Assembly (NCBI GenBank): GCA_947471745.1
Contig: CANJKZ010000262.1
Location: 690,501 to 754,500 of the forward strand
DNA length: 64,000 nt
DNA from: Closterium sp. Naga37s-1
Taxonomy: Eukaryota > Streptophyta > Zygnematophyceae > Desmidiales > Closteriaceae
Reading direction: 5' to 3'
A model generated the notes under the pieces. It was not told where the DNA came from. It saw nothing but the letters and a program-made list of their open reading frames with translations, and did no database searches. The position numbers were made by a program, and so were the translations under genes. Within the stretch, counting starts at the first letter, position 1. The number at the start of each line of letters is the position of its first letter. Below, piece after piece: positions 10,296 to 20,065 of this stretch.

Positions 10296-12128
10296 GGAGT
10301 GGGGGGGGGGGGCAGATGAGCTGCAAGTGGCGCTGCTGCTAGCGAAGACGTATGCTGTGCGACAAAGCATACCCTGCAGCCAATGGTGCTGCAGCATAGG
10401 CTGCAGCAGCACTCCAGAGACTCACAGCTGCCTTTCAAGTCTGCCTCTGGAAATCCATCCCCCCTCCCATCCCCTTTCCCTGCCACCACTCCCTCTATGC
10501 ATTCCCCCCAGGCTGTGGAGATTCCTGCTTCTGGAGGGGGCGTTTGCATTGTCGCTCAGGGATGGTTGCAGCAGCACTCCAGACACTCACTGTTGCCTCA
10601 AAGGCCTCTGAAATCCATCCCCCCTCCCATCCCCCTTACCTGCCACCACTCCCTCTATGCATCCCTCCCAGGCCGTGGATGAGCTGCTAGCAGCGCGGCA
10701 GCGGGTAGAGGCAGCAGCAGGGAAGGAGGCGGAGGAGGAGGGGGTGGCAGACGAGGTGCAGGTGGCGCTGCTGCTCGGGAAGGCGTATGCGGCGTGGGGG
10801 CGGCCGGGGGATGCGGCTGCGGTGTACGACGGGCTCATTGCCTCCCGCCCGGACGACTTCCGAGGCTACCTCGCCAAGGTCTGTTTGGTCTGTTCTGGTG
10901 TGTGTATATGTGTGGGTGTTCACACAGGCAAAGGTCTGTGTGGGATGACTTTCTGAGTAACGCAGCAACATCAGGGATGCGGCTGCGGTGTACGATGGGC
11001 TCATCGCCTCCTGCTCAGACGACTTCCGAGGCTACCTTGCCAAGGTGTGTTTGGCATGGCTTTGTGGGTCAACACAACAATATCAAAAGGTCAACTGTCA
11101 ACGCAACAGCATCAACAGTTGCTGCTGCGGTGTACGACGGGCTCATTGCCTCACGCCCGGACGGCTTTCGAGGGTACCTGGCCAAGGTCTGTTTGTGAGG
11201 GATGAACTTCTGCTATGTATATTTGTGTTGTGTGCCCCATGCCAAGTTTTGCATGAAATGATCTTCTAGGCTGATGCAACAAGCATCAAAGGTTTCTGCT
11301 GCGGTTTATGATGGGCTGATTGCCTCCCCCCCCAAAGGCTTCCGAGGCTCGTTTTCCTCATCTATGCTCATCTGCCCAAGGTTTGTGTGGGATGACTTTC
11401 TGCTGTGACTTGGATGCATCACACGGTGCTGCCTTGGTGTGTTGTCCAGCTTGTGTACATTGCAACTCACATGTGCGTATAGTTCCATGAAGTTTGTTGT
11501 AGGCGCCTCAAATTATGTCCGGCTTGTGTACAGGTAGTTGGTCTTGTGATTTGCGCGGGTGGGGGTCTGTGCTTATGTGTGGTGAATGGATGGGCTCTGC
11601 TAAGCCGTGTATCCTGGGACTTTAAAGCCAAGCATGCATCTGCCTCAGCTTCTGTACTCAAAGGCCCGAACATAGCAGTCAATTCACTGGGTGCTGAGGC
11701 TGCTTTTCCCAGCTACTTCTCCGTAACGCGAGGTAATTCTGAAGTCTGTAAAGATGTGGTAAGCCGTGACTTGTATCTGTGTCTGTGTGTGCGTGTGTGC
11801 GTGTGTGCGTGTGTGCGTGTGTGCGTGGTGTGCCTTGCAGGGCTTGTTCCTCAAAGATAATGGCAACCAAGCAGAGGCTGACAGAATGTTTCTTCAGGTG
11901 AGAGTGTGGATGATTCTTCAGGAGTGAGTCGGCCAAAAAAACCCAAATTTTCTGCTGTGTGTGACCTTCTTTGCCATAAAGCAACTACCCTTAGCACTGC
12001 AAATCAGCTTGGTATGTATTCTGATGTGAGAGGTGATGTTGCTCCACTCTCCTTTGTTTCCGTTGCAGGCGAGATACCTGGCACCCAACCAGGTGAAGGT
12101 GCTGGTGGATCGGCTCGCAAAAAGATGA
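7562..12128 (+). CDS. Plastid TPR protein, C-terminal exons (SLOW GREEN 1 / At2g37400-like), split from its 5' exons
   Basis: Exons with splice sites: 7746-7880, 8111-8212, 9746-9820, 10672-10878, 11841-11897, 12069-12128 (TGA). All junctions are phase 0 and read through as one TPR protein. Clear parts are the GAAVLYAELGQYGQAAQ helix pair, the RLLGEVRFELSEYG repeat, and the PDDFRGYLAKGLFLKDNG block, which resembles the PRDFRPYL region of land-plant chloroplast TPR proteins. Donors are GT except the first, which is GC (7881). Upstream exons are missing on this strand: 7231 is a breakpoint, and the transit-peptide and membrane exons lie on the minus strand at 47732-58737. Joined in silico by phase the model has about 391 codons. 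In plants such proteins act in chloroplast or thylakoid development. Family assignment is from recalled similarity. Confidence 0.65.
8287..8703 (+). repeat. Pentanucleotide satellite (CACAT)n
   Basis: About 415 bp of CATCA/CACAT units with scattered T-to-C, A-to-G and similar changes (cgcatcgcagc variants), inside an intron of the TPR gene. Two long His/Ser/Thr-rich open frames across it are products of the repeat. Confidence 0.95.
8837..9820 (+). repeat. Seven tandem copies of one TPR-gene exon, only the last complete
   Basis: Copies of the exon that starts GTATCCCCTGTGGAGTCT, each behind a CAG acceptor, begin at 8837, 9023, 9204, 9384, 9499, 9630 and 9746. The first four are spaced about 181-186 bp and share intron sequence with them. 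Only the copy at 9746-9820 reaches a GT donor. The others lose the exon after the LQGLTG codons. Confidence 0.9.
9840..9990 (+). repeat. Simple repeats: GGGAT/GGCAT units and a poly-G run
   Basis: Tandem tgggatgggatg and ggcatggcat units (about 9840-9935), then an almost pure G run of about 34 bases (9955-9989). Intronic. Confidence 0.9.
10300..10671 (+). repeat. Degraded copies of the fifth TPR-gene exon, upstream of it
   Basis: About 10310-10360 repeats the exon's DE-QVALLL-K-YA segment with changes. An acceptor-like copy of the exon start (caggctgtggag) lies near 10509. Blocks of flanking intron (ctctatgcatccctcccag-type) are duplicated with them. Confidence 0.65.
10972..11385 (+). repeat. 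Three decaying copies of the YDGLIASRPDDF exon end
   Basis: Downstream of the intact exon (10672-10878), copies of its last roughly 65 bp occur at about 10974-11044, 11120-11186 and 11296-11382, each followed by a GT donor-like ggtytgt. They diverge progressively: a Cys replaces Arg in the first, Gly replaces Asp in the second, and the third is frameshifted by a C run. Confidence 0.85.
11770..11830 (+). repeat. (GTGTGC)n-type microsatellite
   Basis: tgtgtgcgtgtgtgcgtgtg repeated just before the acceptor of the exon at 11841. It may form part of that intron's 3' end. Confidence 0.85.
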
Positions 12129-12807
12129 GACCATGATTCATGACACCAAGGTCTTTGATTATTATACGATACAAAGTAGCTTTCCACAACACCATTGCTA
12201 TTGGCTATGACCCTGAAAATTCGAATTGCTGGGGTGTGGGAAATAGTGTTGCAAATCAGTAAATAATTATCTTGAATCTACATGAGTGTACTAGAATATA
12301 GTACAAGTAGTAGTGCCTTGTGTCAGACTTATGGATGAATGCAAGTCCAATAGTGCAACTCTAATATAATCATTTATCGTGGAACCTGTAGTATTTGGAT
12401 GTTGTGGTGTATCAGTCAAGCTTCTGACATCGAAGTGCGATGGGATGGCGGCATTGACTAACTCTGACCGACTGGCCGTTTCTCTTCGGTGCTCGCTGGA
12501 TGCCGTTGGCCCGTGCCTAACGATACACCAGCCGTCGATTTCGTCTGCTTCTCTTGGGTACTCCCTCGATGGAGCTTGCCGCATCAACTCCGAATCCCGG
12601 ATCCGATGGTGCCTTGTCGTGACACGAAGGTCGCCAGTTGCAGCTCGGGGTCATCTCATCCCTCCACCGAGTTTGCTCGCGGACCACATTCTTCCAGCGG
12701 CGCTCCATATTTAACCAATCACGGGATGGCACAGATGACAGGATAGTCTATTGAAGGGACAATTTGAAACGGCTTTGCCTCAATTAGCACATAAAACAAG
12801 GTTCCCA
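12129..12807. other. Intergenic, no gene seen
   Basis: AT-richer than the surroundings after the TPR stop. It presumably holds the 3' UTR of the TPR gene. Short open frames have no recognisable content. Confidence 0.5.
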
Positions 12808-12812
12808 CCGAG

Positions 12813-13196
12813 GCTGCGTTCTGCAGGCGCATCAGCTCTGATGCGCCTGAGGCTCGGTCTGATTCGCACATGGGAAATTGAGGTTCGGATTTTTTAAATT
12901 GAGGTTTGGAAAATCTAACGAAATTGATTTGAGGTCAGGAAATTGAAAAAAATCGCATCATGCGCGCATCAGTGATGCGCCCGATTGATAGGAGAGGAAG
13001 CTTCTTGGAAATCGGTCACATTACAAATTTCGTAAGCCAAAAAGGCCGCTCTGCAGGCATTCGGGTTTGTTTTGCTTCGGCAGCCATGCGCTTATCGCGA
13101 ACCTTGATAACCTGTCAGCAGGTTATCATAGAAAAATCCTGGAACCATGGTTATCAATGTACATTGATGCGGGCTGATGCACCTGCAGAACGCAGC
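12813..13196. mobile_element. 384-bp MITE-like element with 24-bp TIRs and 5-bp TSD
   Basis: The first 24 bases (GCTGCGTTCTGCAGGCGCAT plus CAGC) are the reverse complement of the last 24, with one mismatch. Both sides are flanked by ccgag (12808-12812 and 13197-13201). A perfect 12-bp hairpin overlaps the left TIR (12824-12835/12838-12849), and related gcgcatcag words recur inside. No coding capacity. The superfamily is not clear: a 5-bp duplication does not fit hAT (8), PIF (3) or Mutator (9). Confidence 0.75.
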
Positions 13197-13201
13197 CCGA
13201 G

Positions 13202-14191
13202 TGAATGCACAGTCAATTCGCCGAAAGGCATGCATGAACATTGAACAGCCGTACACCGCACCGCAGCATTCGAAGGAAATGCGGTTCGCACATGCGCGGC
13301 ATTTCATTGTTATCTGCGCCGCAGCGCCATAAATTGAGTTGCACTGTACAGCACAGTTTTCCAAAGAAGATGAACAGAACGAAGTTCGATTGGGCCATGC
13401 AGGGGGTACGCTTGACTCCCCTCCCTCACCGCACTGCACTGCACCTGCTCTCCGCGTCTGGCTTGAATCTCTCGAGCAACTCCAATGCCAACGAAGAATC
13501 TGTGTACCATCACGTGGCACCGTTCCTCACCACGCGAGACCTCTAGCTCTCCATCTCTGGCTCACCCCGGCAGTGCACACTGCTTAGCAGCGAACCCACC
13601 TACTTCGCAAATGCCAAATGCTGGCCTAGAAGTATCGTCTGCTTGACAGCGCTGGCGGCAACTTGGCTTGAAGTGCAACCTCCCCTTCCTCGCTCTCAAC
13701 AATGCCTGTACTGCAGCAGCATACCTTCCTTGCTCGGTGGATTATCGTGCCCACCTTCCTCAGTCGTGCAATCGCATTTGATACGTATCCATCGACAGCG
13801 ATTTCTCGAGGCCTCCAAGACCCATGAATTCCTCCAGATCTCTCGGCATAGATTTCACAGTTCCCACATTCCCGCCTTCTGCTCTCCTCGGTGTTTGGGG
13901 CCTCTTCTTCCTTCTCGCCATTGTCGTCGAGCCGTGGCATCCGTTCTAACTCAACGCCTTGATTACTTGACGCCTGCGCTTCGGAACTTGGGACAATTCG
14001 AACGCCTCAAACGCGGAAAATTTCCTTGTCCTCTGAGGACAAGAATCTTCCGCGCGGGCGTCTATAGTTATTTTTTAGGCGCCTCAGAAAGAGACGCTTC
14101 AACGCGGGAACTTCTGATTGGTCTCTCAAGTACTGATTTCGCCTCCGACAACCAGCACGTATCACGTGGACGGAGAACAGGGCCGTTCTTT
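13202..14191 (+). other. Upstream region of the first kinase gene
   Basis: The kinase frame is open without ATG from 13643, but the first in-frame ATG is at 14192, so this stretch is most likely promoter and 5' UTR. It contains a short perfect palindrome at 14025-14043 (cttgtcctc-t-gaggacaag) and a tttttaggcgcc word near 14070 that recurs in a palindrome at 59648. Confidence 0.5.
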
Positions 14192-16663
14192 ATGAGCTTC
14201 GCGGAATCTTCCGCGACGGGCCGCCGGGATGCCGCCGCGGAGGGCTCCTCTGCGTCGCGCCGCGCGGCAGCATCAATGCCAGCCGTTACAGCAGCAGAAG
14301 GGGCGCGGCGCAGCGATTCGGTTCCGGTTATCTCCGCTCACGAGCTCACGCGCCGCTTCGTCTTCACGGATCTGCTAGGGGAGGGAAAGTTCGGCCGCGT
14401 TTGGCGCTGCTTGGACCGCCACGGCCCCACCAGCGAGCCGCTCGCGTGCAAGCAGATCCTCACCGCTCATCTCACGGCGGAGCAACGGCTGGCGCTTCAC
14501 CGCGAAATCGCCGTCTTGCGACGCCTGCAGGGCCACCCGAACGTGCTGCGACTGCATGCGATTTGCGACGGCGACGGTGGCGCATTGGACGGGTTTGGTT
14601 CGGAAAAAAAGTTGTGTGGTTCGGACGCGTTTGGTTCGGGGTGGGAGGATGCGTCTGTCGCGATTCGGGAAATCGTCGCGCGGCCCGGTGTGTATCTCAT
14701 TACGGAGCTGTGTACCGGCGGCGACCTGTTTGACTTGATTGACCAGTTTGAACACGGTGTGGACGAACGAACCGCGGCGGGAATTTTCGTCCAAATCGCG
14801 CGCGCTGTGGAATGGTGTCACCTACACGATATAGTCCACCGCGATATTAAGCCCGAAAACGTTCTTATAACGGGCCAAGAGCCGCCGTTGTCGCCGGCGT
14901 CAAAGCGAGCTTCTGATAGGCGAAGCATTTTCGCAAAGAACGGGATTTGCGGGCCGTCGTCGTCATACTCGTCGTGCTCTCCCATTTGTAACCCGGTCTC
15001 TACATTCTGCCCGTCCTTCTGCCCGTCTCCGCCTCCCGCCATGACTCCACTCGAGGATCAAAACAGCGCTCCCCAGAAGTCAAAGCCTATACTCGCGTCC
15101 TCTGCCTCTATTCCAGCCTCCTCCTCCTGCTCATCCTCGTTACAAGACTTTTCGCTGCTTTCCCCTTCGTCGTCCTCCTCATCTCCCTCCTCTTCCTCCT
15201 CCTCCTCCGTCTCCTCCCATTCCTGTTCCTCCTCGCCCTTCCACGCCTTCGTCACCTCGTCTCCGCTTCCTTCTCCCCTTCCGTCTCCTGTTGCTTCTTC
15301 GCTTCCTTCCGTCGCCAAGGCACTTCATTCCAACAGCAATTCCGCCCAGGCGGTATACGCGCCATGGGACTCGCCGCGAAACGCGGACCACAAGTCCGCG
15401 CGCGCGTCCATCTTTCCGCACAGCCGTAGCGATCCGTCAGGCAGCAATGCCGATGCTGCTGCTCAAGCTGCCGCCGCTGCTTCCCCTGCCGCCGTTGCCG
15501 CCGCCGCTGCTTCCGCTGCTGCTGCTGCTCCGCGGGGAGTTACTTCGGCGTGCTCCGCGTCGCCGCCAGCGGGCGCATGCACTGACGCGAGAGCTTCGCG
15601 GGCGGCCCTTCCCGCGCAAGCGATCCCGCGGCCCCAGATCGCGGTTCCACGCGCTTACTCCGCTACGGAGATTTCTCCGCGCGCCTGTCATTCCGCCGCG
15701 GGAAAGGTCTCTGGCGAGTGCGCAGCAGCCGTTTCCCCGCAGGGCGTGGGTAATGACGGGGATGAATTCGAGAAGCGGATATATCCGAGCCTGTTTGGTG
15801 GGGCTCCCGAGCCTGAGGTTCGGCTCGCGGATTTTGGGATGGCGTGTGAGGTGCCTCCAGGCTCGGCAATCATGGGCTTGGCTGGAAGTGAACCGTACGA
15901 GGCTCCTGAAATGGTGGGGATGAAACGTTACGACCATCAAGCAGATGTGTGGTCCCTGGGGGTTCTCCTGCACACCCTCCTCTCTGCGACGTGGCCAGAA
16001 TTCCCAGATGGAAAGCGTGAGCTTGTGCCGGAGGATTTGACGGTGCGCCCGTGGCCGTCGATCTCTGAGGATGCGAAGGATCTGATCCGTCAGATGCTGG
16101 TGGTTGATCCGAATGAACGGCTGGATATTCACTGCGTGCTTCAGCACACGTGGTTGGTGAAATGGATGAGGAGGCAGAGAGGGCGGCAGAATTGGAAAGC
16201 TCCAGAATCGCTTGAGCTGCAGGGGCAAGGGCGTGTGAAGGAGCAGCTGCAGCAGCAGCAGCAGCAGCAGCAGCAGAAATTGACAAATTGTAATGGTGAT
16301 CAAATGCCAGTCACAGCAACTGGGCCGGCAAGAAAGCAGCGCAGCAGTCGCACCAGCTCCACGCTGGCTATTTACAGAGCTAACTCCAGTGATAACATCC
16401 CTGCGAGTAAAATAGCCACATCTAACACTTCTGCTCATTGCATTCTACCTATTCCAGCCGCTGCATCAGAAGGCTCTGGAATGGAGACAGGGCCAACAGC
16501 AGAGCAGCACAGCCATCAGCAACCGAGCCAGCTGAGGGAGGCGCGTGGCTTGCCCCCCCTGCCGCCTGTTATCCATCCTGTTCGGAAACAAGAGACTCAT
16601 TCGCAGCGCCCACCACTACCAGTGAAGCTGCCTCGGCCACCTATGCTGGCTGTGCAGCCATAA
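14192..16663 (+). CDS. CAMK-group Ser/Thr kinase with a ~310-residue disordered insert
   Basis: Intronless, 823 residues. The ATG at 14192 is chosen because no earlier in-frame ATG exists. Kinase motifs: GEGKFGRV glycine loop (about 63-70), ATP lysine in ACK (87), HRDIKPEN catalytic loop (Asp 218), DFG (547-549), an EPYEAPEM activation-segment end, ADVWSLG and a WPSISEDAKDL helix region as in CDPK/SnRK kinases. Between the catalytic loop and DFG lies a Ser/Ala/Pro-rich low-complexity insert of about 310 residues, very unusual for a kinase core. The C-terminal tail has a Gln run (about 16247-16275) and no EF hands. All catalytic residues are present, so it is probably active; the substrate is unknown. 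The pseudokinase at 17957 is its closest relative here. Confidence 0.85.
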   Translation: MSFAESSATGRRDAAAEGSSASRRAAASMPAVTAAEGARRSDSVPVISAHELTRRFVFTDLLGEGKFGRVWRCLDRHGPTSEPLACKQILTAHLTAEQRLALHREIAVLRRLQGHPNVLRLHAICDGDGGALDGFGSEKKLCGSDAFGSGWEDASVAIREIVARPGVYLITELCTGGDLFDLIDQFEHGVDERTAAGIFVQIARAVEWCHLHDIVHRDIKPENVLITGQEPPLSPASKRASDRRSIFAKNGICGPSSSYSSCSPICNPVSTFCPSFCPSPPPAMTPLEDQNSAPQKSKPILASSASIPASSSCSSSLQDFSLLSPSSSSSSPSSSSSSSVSSHSCSSSPFHAFVTSSPLPSPLPSPVASSLPSVAKALHSNSNSAQAVYAPWDSPRNADHKSARASIFPHSRSDPSGSNADAAAQAAAAASPAAVAAAAASAAAAAPRGVTSACSASPPAGACTDARASRAALPAQAIPRPQIAVPRAYSATEISPRACHSAAGKVSGECAAAVSPQGVGNDGDEFEKRIYPSLFGGAPEPEVRLADFGMACEVPPGSAIMGLAGSEPYEAPEMVGMKRYDHQADVWSLGVLLHTLLSATWPEFPDGKRELVPEDLTVRPWPSISEDAKDLIRQMLVVDPNERLDIHCVLQHTWLVKWMRRQRGRQNWKAPESLELQGQGRVKEQLQQQQQQQQQKLTNCNGDQMPVTATGPARKQRSSRTSSTLAIYRANSSDNIPASKIATSNTSAHCILPIPAAASEGSGMETGPTAEQHSHQQPSQLREARGLPPLPPVIHPVRKQETHSQRPPLPVKLPRPPMLAVQP

Positions 16664-17956
16664 TCAGGGTGAATGAAAGAAAGACTAGGGAAGTTGATTG
16701 GTCGCATGACTGGCAAACAGTCAGAACATTGTGTTCAGCCTATGGAGAGGTTTGATATGTGCTATGGCATTAAATAAGTAATGAGTCGACCTTGCACTTC
16801 TTTGCCAAGCGGAAAAATGCACTGATCAGCGTTAAGTGTGAAAGTAAATTTCGGAATAATGAGGGGTATTCATCTTTGTGGACCTGTCAACATAAATCTA
16901 CGTGAACTACTACCATTCTCCTAGATGATTTGCATGTGGATTGTTGGTGGATGGAACACTAGAGCTTGGTTGTCATATTGGGATTGATTTGTTTTCTGCT
17001 ACACGTTTTCTCGTATAACAAGTTTAAGTTTTCTTCTTGAAACAAATGATAATTGCAGACTTTTTGTCATGGATATGTGTTGCTAATGGCTCCAGCGGGC
17101 GATATCGACGTCACCTTGGGCAGTCATGGCGTGGCGGCGGTGCCACTTGGCTCTCCCACAGGTCTTTTCAGTCTGACACCAGCAGCGCCTTGTCCAGGAA
17201 GAAACCTCTGTTGCGCCATTGACCTGCGAATCGGTGCCAGATAGGATCCAAAACGCGTTTCTGCGACCATCAGGTGCACATGCGACGCGATATCCTATCT
17301 GACAAATAGCGATACGACGCCAGGGTGCTCAAGAGATGGTGGGGTCGCCGCATTCGTCATGTGGCTCTCTCCCACGTCGCTGTTTTGTTTGGCTCGTGTG
17401 CGAGCGTCGCATGCGAAATCCAGGGGAAACCGAGTTTTCGCTCAGCTCTGAATGCGAGCCAACTGTTGGGCCCAAAAGAAAAACTCGCAATTATGGCGGC
17501 AATGAGGTTACTGTACCCCCTTTCCCTCTCTTTGTCACACCACGGCTCTCCCATCCTAAATTCCCTCCTCCACGGCTCTCCTCACCTCAGCCAAACTGAT
17601 CCCACTTTTCCCCCATATGCCCCTTCCGTCCGGTCCGCTCTCCAGTAGGGTTGCATTTGTTGCAAGCTAAAGGGAGGCGAGGCTTCACAACACTCACTGT
17701 TTGCGACCAGTTTCGTTAGGCTGTCGCTTTCACTAATCAGCGAAAACCTGTTCCCCTGACCGCCCAACCTTGCAACTTTCTGTGCACGCTTCTACATCGG
17801 TTTTAGTATCCTTTCTACCTAGTAGTTTGTTGACGTGCAAACCGCTGCCTAGCGCTTCGTTATGTCCGGTTCAGGAATATAAACCATCTAGTCTCCAAAA
17901 CTTTGTTCAGATATCTAAGACAGTCCGACCTCTGTAAAAACTAATCTCGTGTCGCA
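16664..17956. other. Intergenic 1.3 kb between the two kinase genes
   Basis: Nothing recognisable apart from the promoter-like TATAAA close to the second kinase. Short open frames here look random. Confidence 0.5.
17878..17883 (+). promoter_or_regulatory. Putative TATA box of the pseudokinase gene
   Basis: TATAAA 74 bp before the ATG at 17957, leaving room for a short 5' UTR. By position only. Confidence 0.4.
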
Positions 17957-19555
17957 ATGGGTTTCTTCCAATGGTGGGAGCGGCCGACGGATTTCCCGCG
18001 TGTCATAAGCTGGGCTGCTAAATTCCCAAGGGACCGATATTCTCTAGGTGACGTCATCGCGAACGGATCCAGTGGCGCCGTCTTAGAATGCACAGACAAG
18101 GAGACCGGCCAAGGGCTGGCCTGCAAAGTGATGCTCAAGAACGCGCTGCGAACAGAAGCCGACAAAAACGGCCTGCGGCGCCGGCTGGAGATCATGAAGC
18201 AGGCCGGCGCGCATCTGAACGTGGTGTCGCTCGTGGGCGTGTTTGAGGACACGTGTGCAATCTACGTGGTCATGGAGCGCTGCTTAGGTGGCGACTTACT
18301 GGAGTACATCAGCAAAATGGGCGCGATTCCAGAACCGCAGGCGGCTATTATGTTTCGGCAGCTCGCATCGGCTGTCGCCTTCTGTCACGACTATGGGATC
18401 TTACATCGCAACTTAAAGCCCGAGAACGTGTTTCTCACGTATGGGACGGCGGACGACCTAAACTACGCGTCGCCCGCGCTCTCCTCCTGTAGCTCCTTCT
18501 CCTCCTCCTCCTCTTTCTCCATCTTCTCCCCGTCACTCTCCGCCTTCTCCACCCCGCTAAGTTCCCCCGCGCGGCATGCGAGCGCTTCCGCCTCCCCCTC
18601 CCCCTCGTTCAATCCCCCATCCCCCTCTCCTTTCAGCAGAAGCTCCGCTGCTTCCCCCGCCCCATCCAGCTCGGCCTCCCCCGTTGGCTCTTCCCCCAGC
18701 CTTCCCCTCCCTCCCCCCTCGCCGTCCGCAGCACCTACCGCCTCGCGCGTCCAGAACCCAGATTCCGGAACGCTTTCTGAATCCAACTCCGAGCCCCCCG
18801 ATTCCTCCGCCTCTCCCGCCTCTGCCTCTGCCTCCGCCTCCGGCGCCGCTGGCGCCGCCGCTGCCGGAGAAGCAGAAGCACTACCTGCAGACGACGTTCC
18901 AGACGCAACCCCAGCCTTTTTTGCGTTCAACTTTCAGGGCCCCTTCGTGCGACTGAACGACTTCACTCTGGCGACGCGTCGTCGCAGAGGGACGTACGTG
19001 AGCGGCGCGGTTGGAAGCCTGCCGTACAAATCGCCAGAGATGATTATGAAGGGTCGGTCCAACGAGAAGGCGGACATTTGGAGCCTGGGAGTCATTCTCT
19101 ACTCCATGCTCTGCGCTCGGTGGCCTTTTTATTCGCCTAAGAAGGCGGTTCTTGAGCGGAAGATCCTGAATGGCCACGTCGACTTTTCCGGTGATCCCTG
19201 GCCGTCGATCTCAGATGACGCAAAGGATCTCGTCCGTCGAATGCTGGCTGTCAATCCGAACGAACGGCCGTCCGCTACGGAGCTGCTAAAGCATCCATGG
19301 GTGCTGAAGTTTCTTCTAGCGGAATCCCAGGGGGAGAGCTCGGGCGCTGATGCTAGCGCAGCAGGCACAGGTGTTGGGGGAAGCGGAGGGGTGGCGGTGG
19401 CGCAACAAGTCAAGAACGGAAAGTTATCCGGAAGGGAGGTTACCGAAGAGGGGTGGAACTGTAACGATAGGGTGGGTGTATGCGATCTACACTTACAGGT
19501 GGCGAACAATTGCTGGATTATGCTCTCCAAGATGATGCCGAAGATGACCTGGTGA
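17957..19555 (+). CDS. CAMK-like pseudokinase with lost catalytic Asp and altered DFG
   Basis: Intronless, 532 residues, true ATG. It has the full kinase fold pattern, with lysine in ACKVM (57), a MERCLGGDLLEY hinge, SLPYKSPEM, ADIWSLGVILYS and WPSISDDAKDLVRRML. Three key positions differ. The glycine loop reads ANGSSGAV, HRD is HRN (Asn 152, codon AAC at 18410-18412), and DFG is DFT (335-337). Asn in place of the catalytic Asp normally abolishes phosphotransfer, so this is read as a pseudokinase, possibly a scaffold or regulator. A Ser/Pro/Ala-rich insert of about 160 residues sits at the same place as in the upstream kinase. The C-terminal tail after the kinase fold is short. The frame is otherwise intact, which argues for retained function. 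Confidence 0.8.
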   Translation: MGFFQWWERPTDFPRVISWAAKFPRDRYSLGDVIANGSSGAVLECTDKETGQGLACKVMLKNALRTEADKNGLRRRLEIMKQAGAHLNVVSLVGVFEDTCAIYVVMERCLGGDLLEYISKMGAIPEPQAAIMFRQLASAVAFCHDYGILHRNLKPENVFLTYGTADDLNYASPALSSCSSFSSSSSFSIFSPSLSAFSTPLSSPARHASASASPSPSFNPPSPSPFSRSSAASPAPSSSASPVGSSPSLPLPPPSPSAAPTASRVQNPDSGTLSESNSEPPDSSASPASASASASGAAGAAAAGEAEALPADDVPDATPAFFAFNFQGPFVRLNDFTLATRRRRGTYVSGAVGSLPYKSPEMIMKGRSNEKADIWSLGVILYSMLCARWPFYSPKKAVLERKILNGHVDFSGDPWPSISDDAKDLVRRMLAVNPNERPSATELLKHPWVLKFLLAESQGESSGADASAAGTGVGGSGGVAVAQQVKNGKLSGREVTEEGWNCNDRVGVCDLHLQVANNCWIMLSKMMPKMTW

Positions 19556-20065
19556 TGATAACTGGGGTACCAGTATGGGTTATGGATGGGCTAAAGAAAC
19601 TCCACCCTCAGCAATTGAGGTGGTAATGATGAGATGCACGTGCAGCACTCCTCCAAGTTCCAACTCGGTTATCCTAATACGTTTGCATATGCCTGCCAAA
19701 CCTTGTACATCCACAAGAGAATCCTCAGGCCTGACGTTCCATTGATACATTTTTGCCTCCCAGCATGCATCTTGTAGGCCAGCAGCAAGGCACCTACTAT
19801 GTACCATGTGTATGTTCGTTGTTTGTACCATAGCCTTATCATCGGCTTCACCCAATGTCCCTCTAAAGGGGCTGCTCATAAAATGAGGTAGCATTTGTTA
19901 GTGCTGGATTTGGATTATTTTCACCAAGAACCCATTGGAATACTTCCCTAGAACCCCTCTGCAATCTATCTGGTATTAATATGGTATAAGCAGCCTTCAT
20001 AATCCTAGGGTAAGGAGGGCCTATCAACCATACATTTACAGCCAATCATCCCCCTGTCCACTTGA
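19556..20065. other. Convergent 3' region, no gene seen
   Basis: About 510 bp between the pseudokinase stop and the stop of the minus-strand gene. It should contain both 3' UTRs. No repeat or RNA gene recognised. Confidence 0.5.

Noticed and set aside
13643-14191. N-terminal extension of the first kinase
   Set aside because: Open in frame but without an ATG; the first ATG is at 14192. The sequence has no domain and looks like a 5' UTR.
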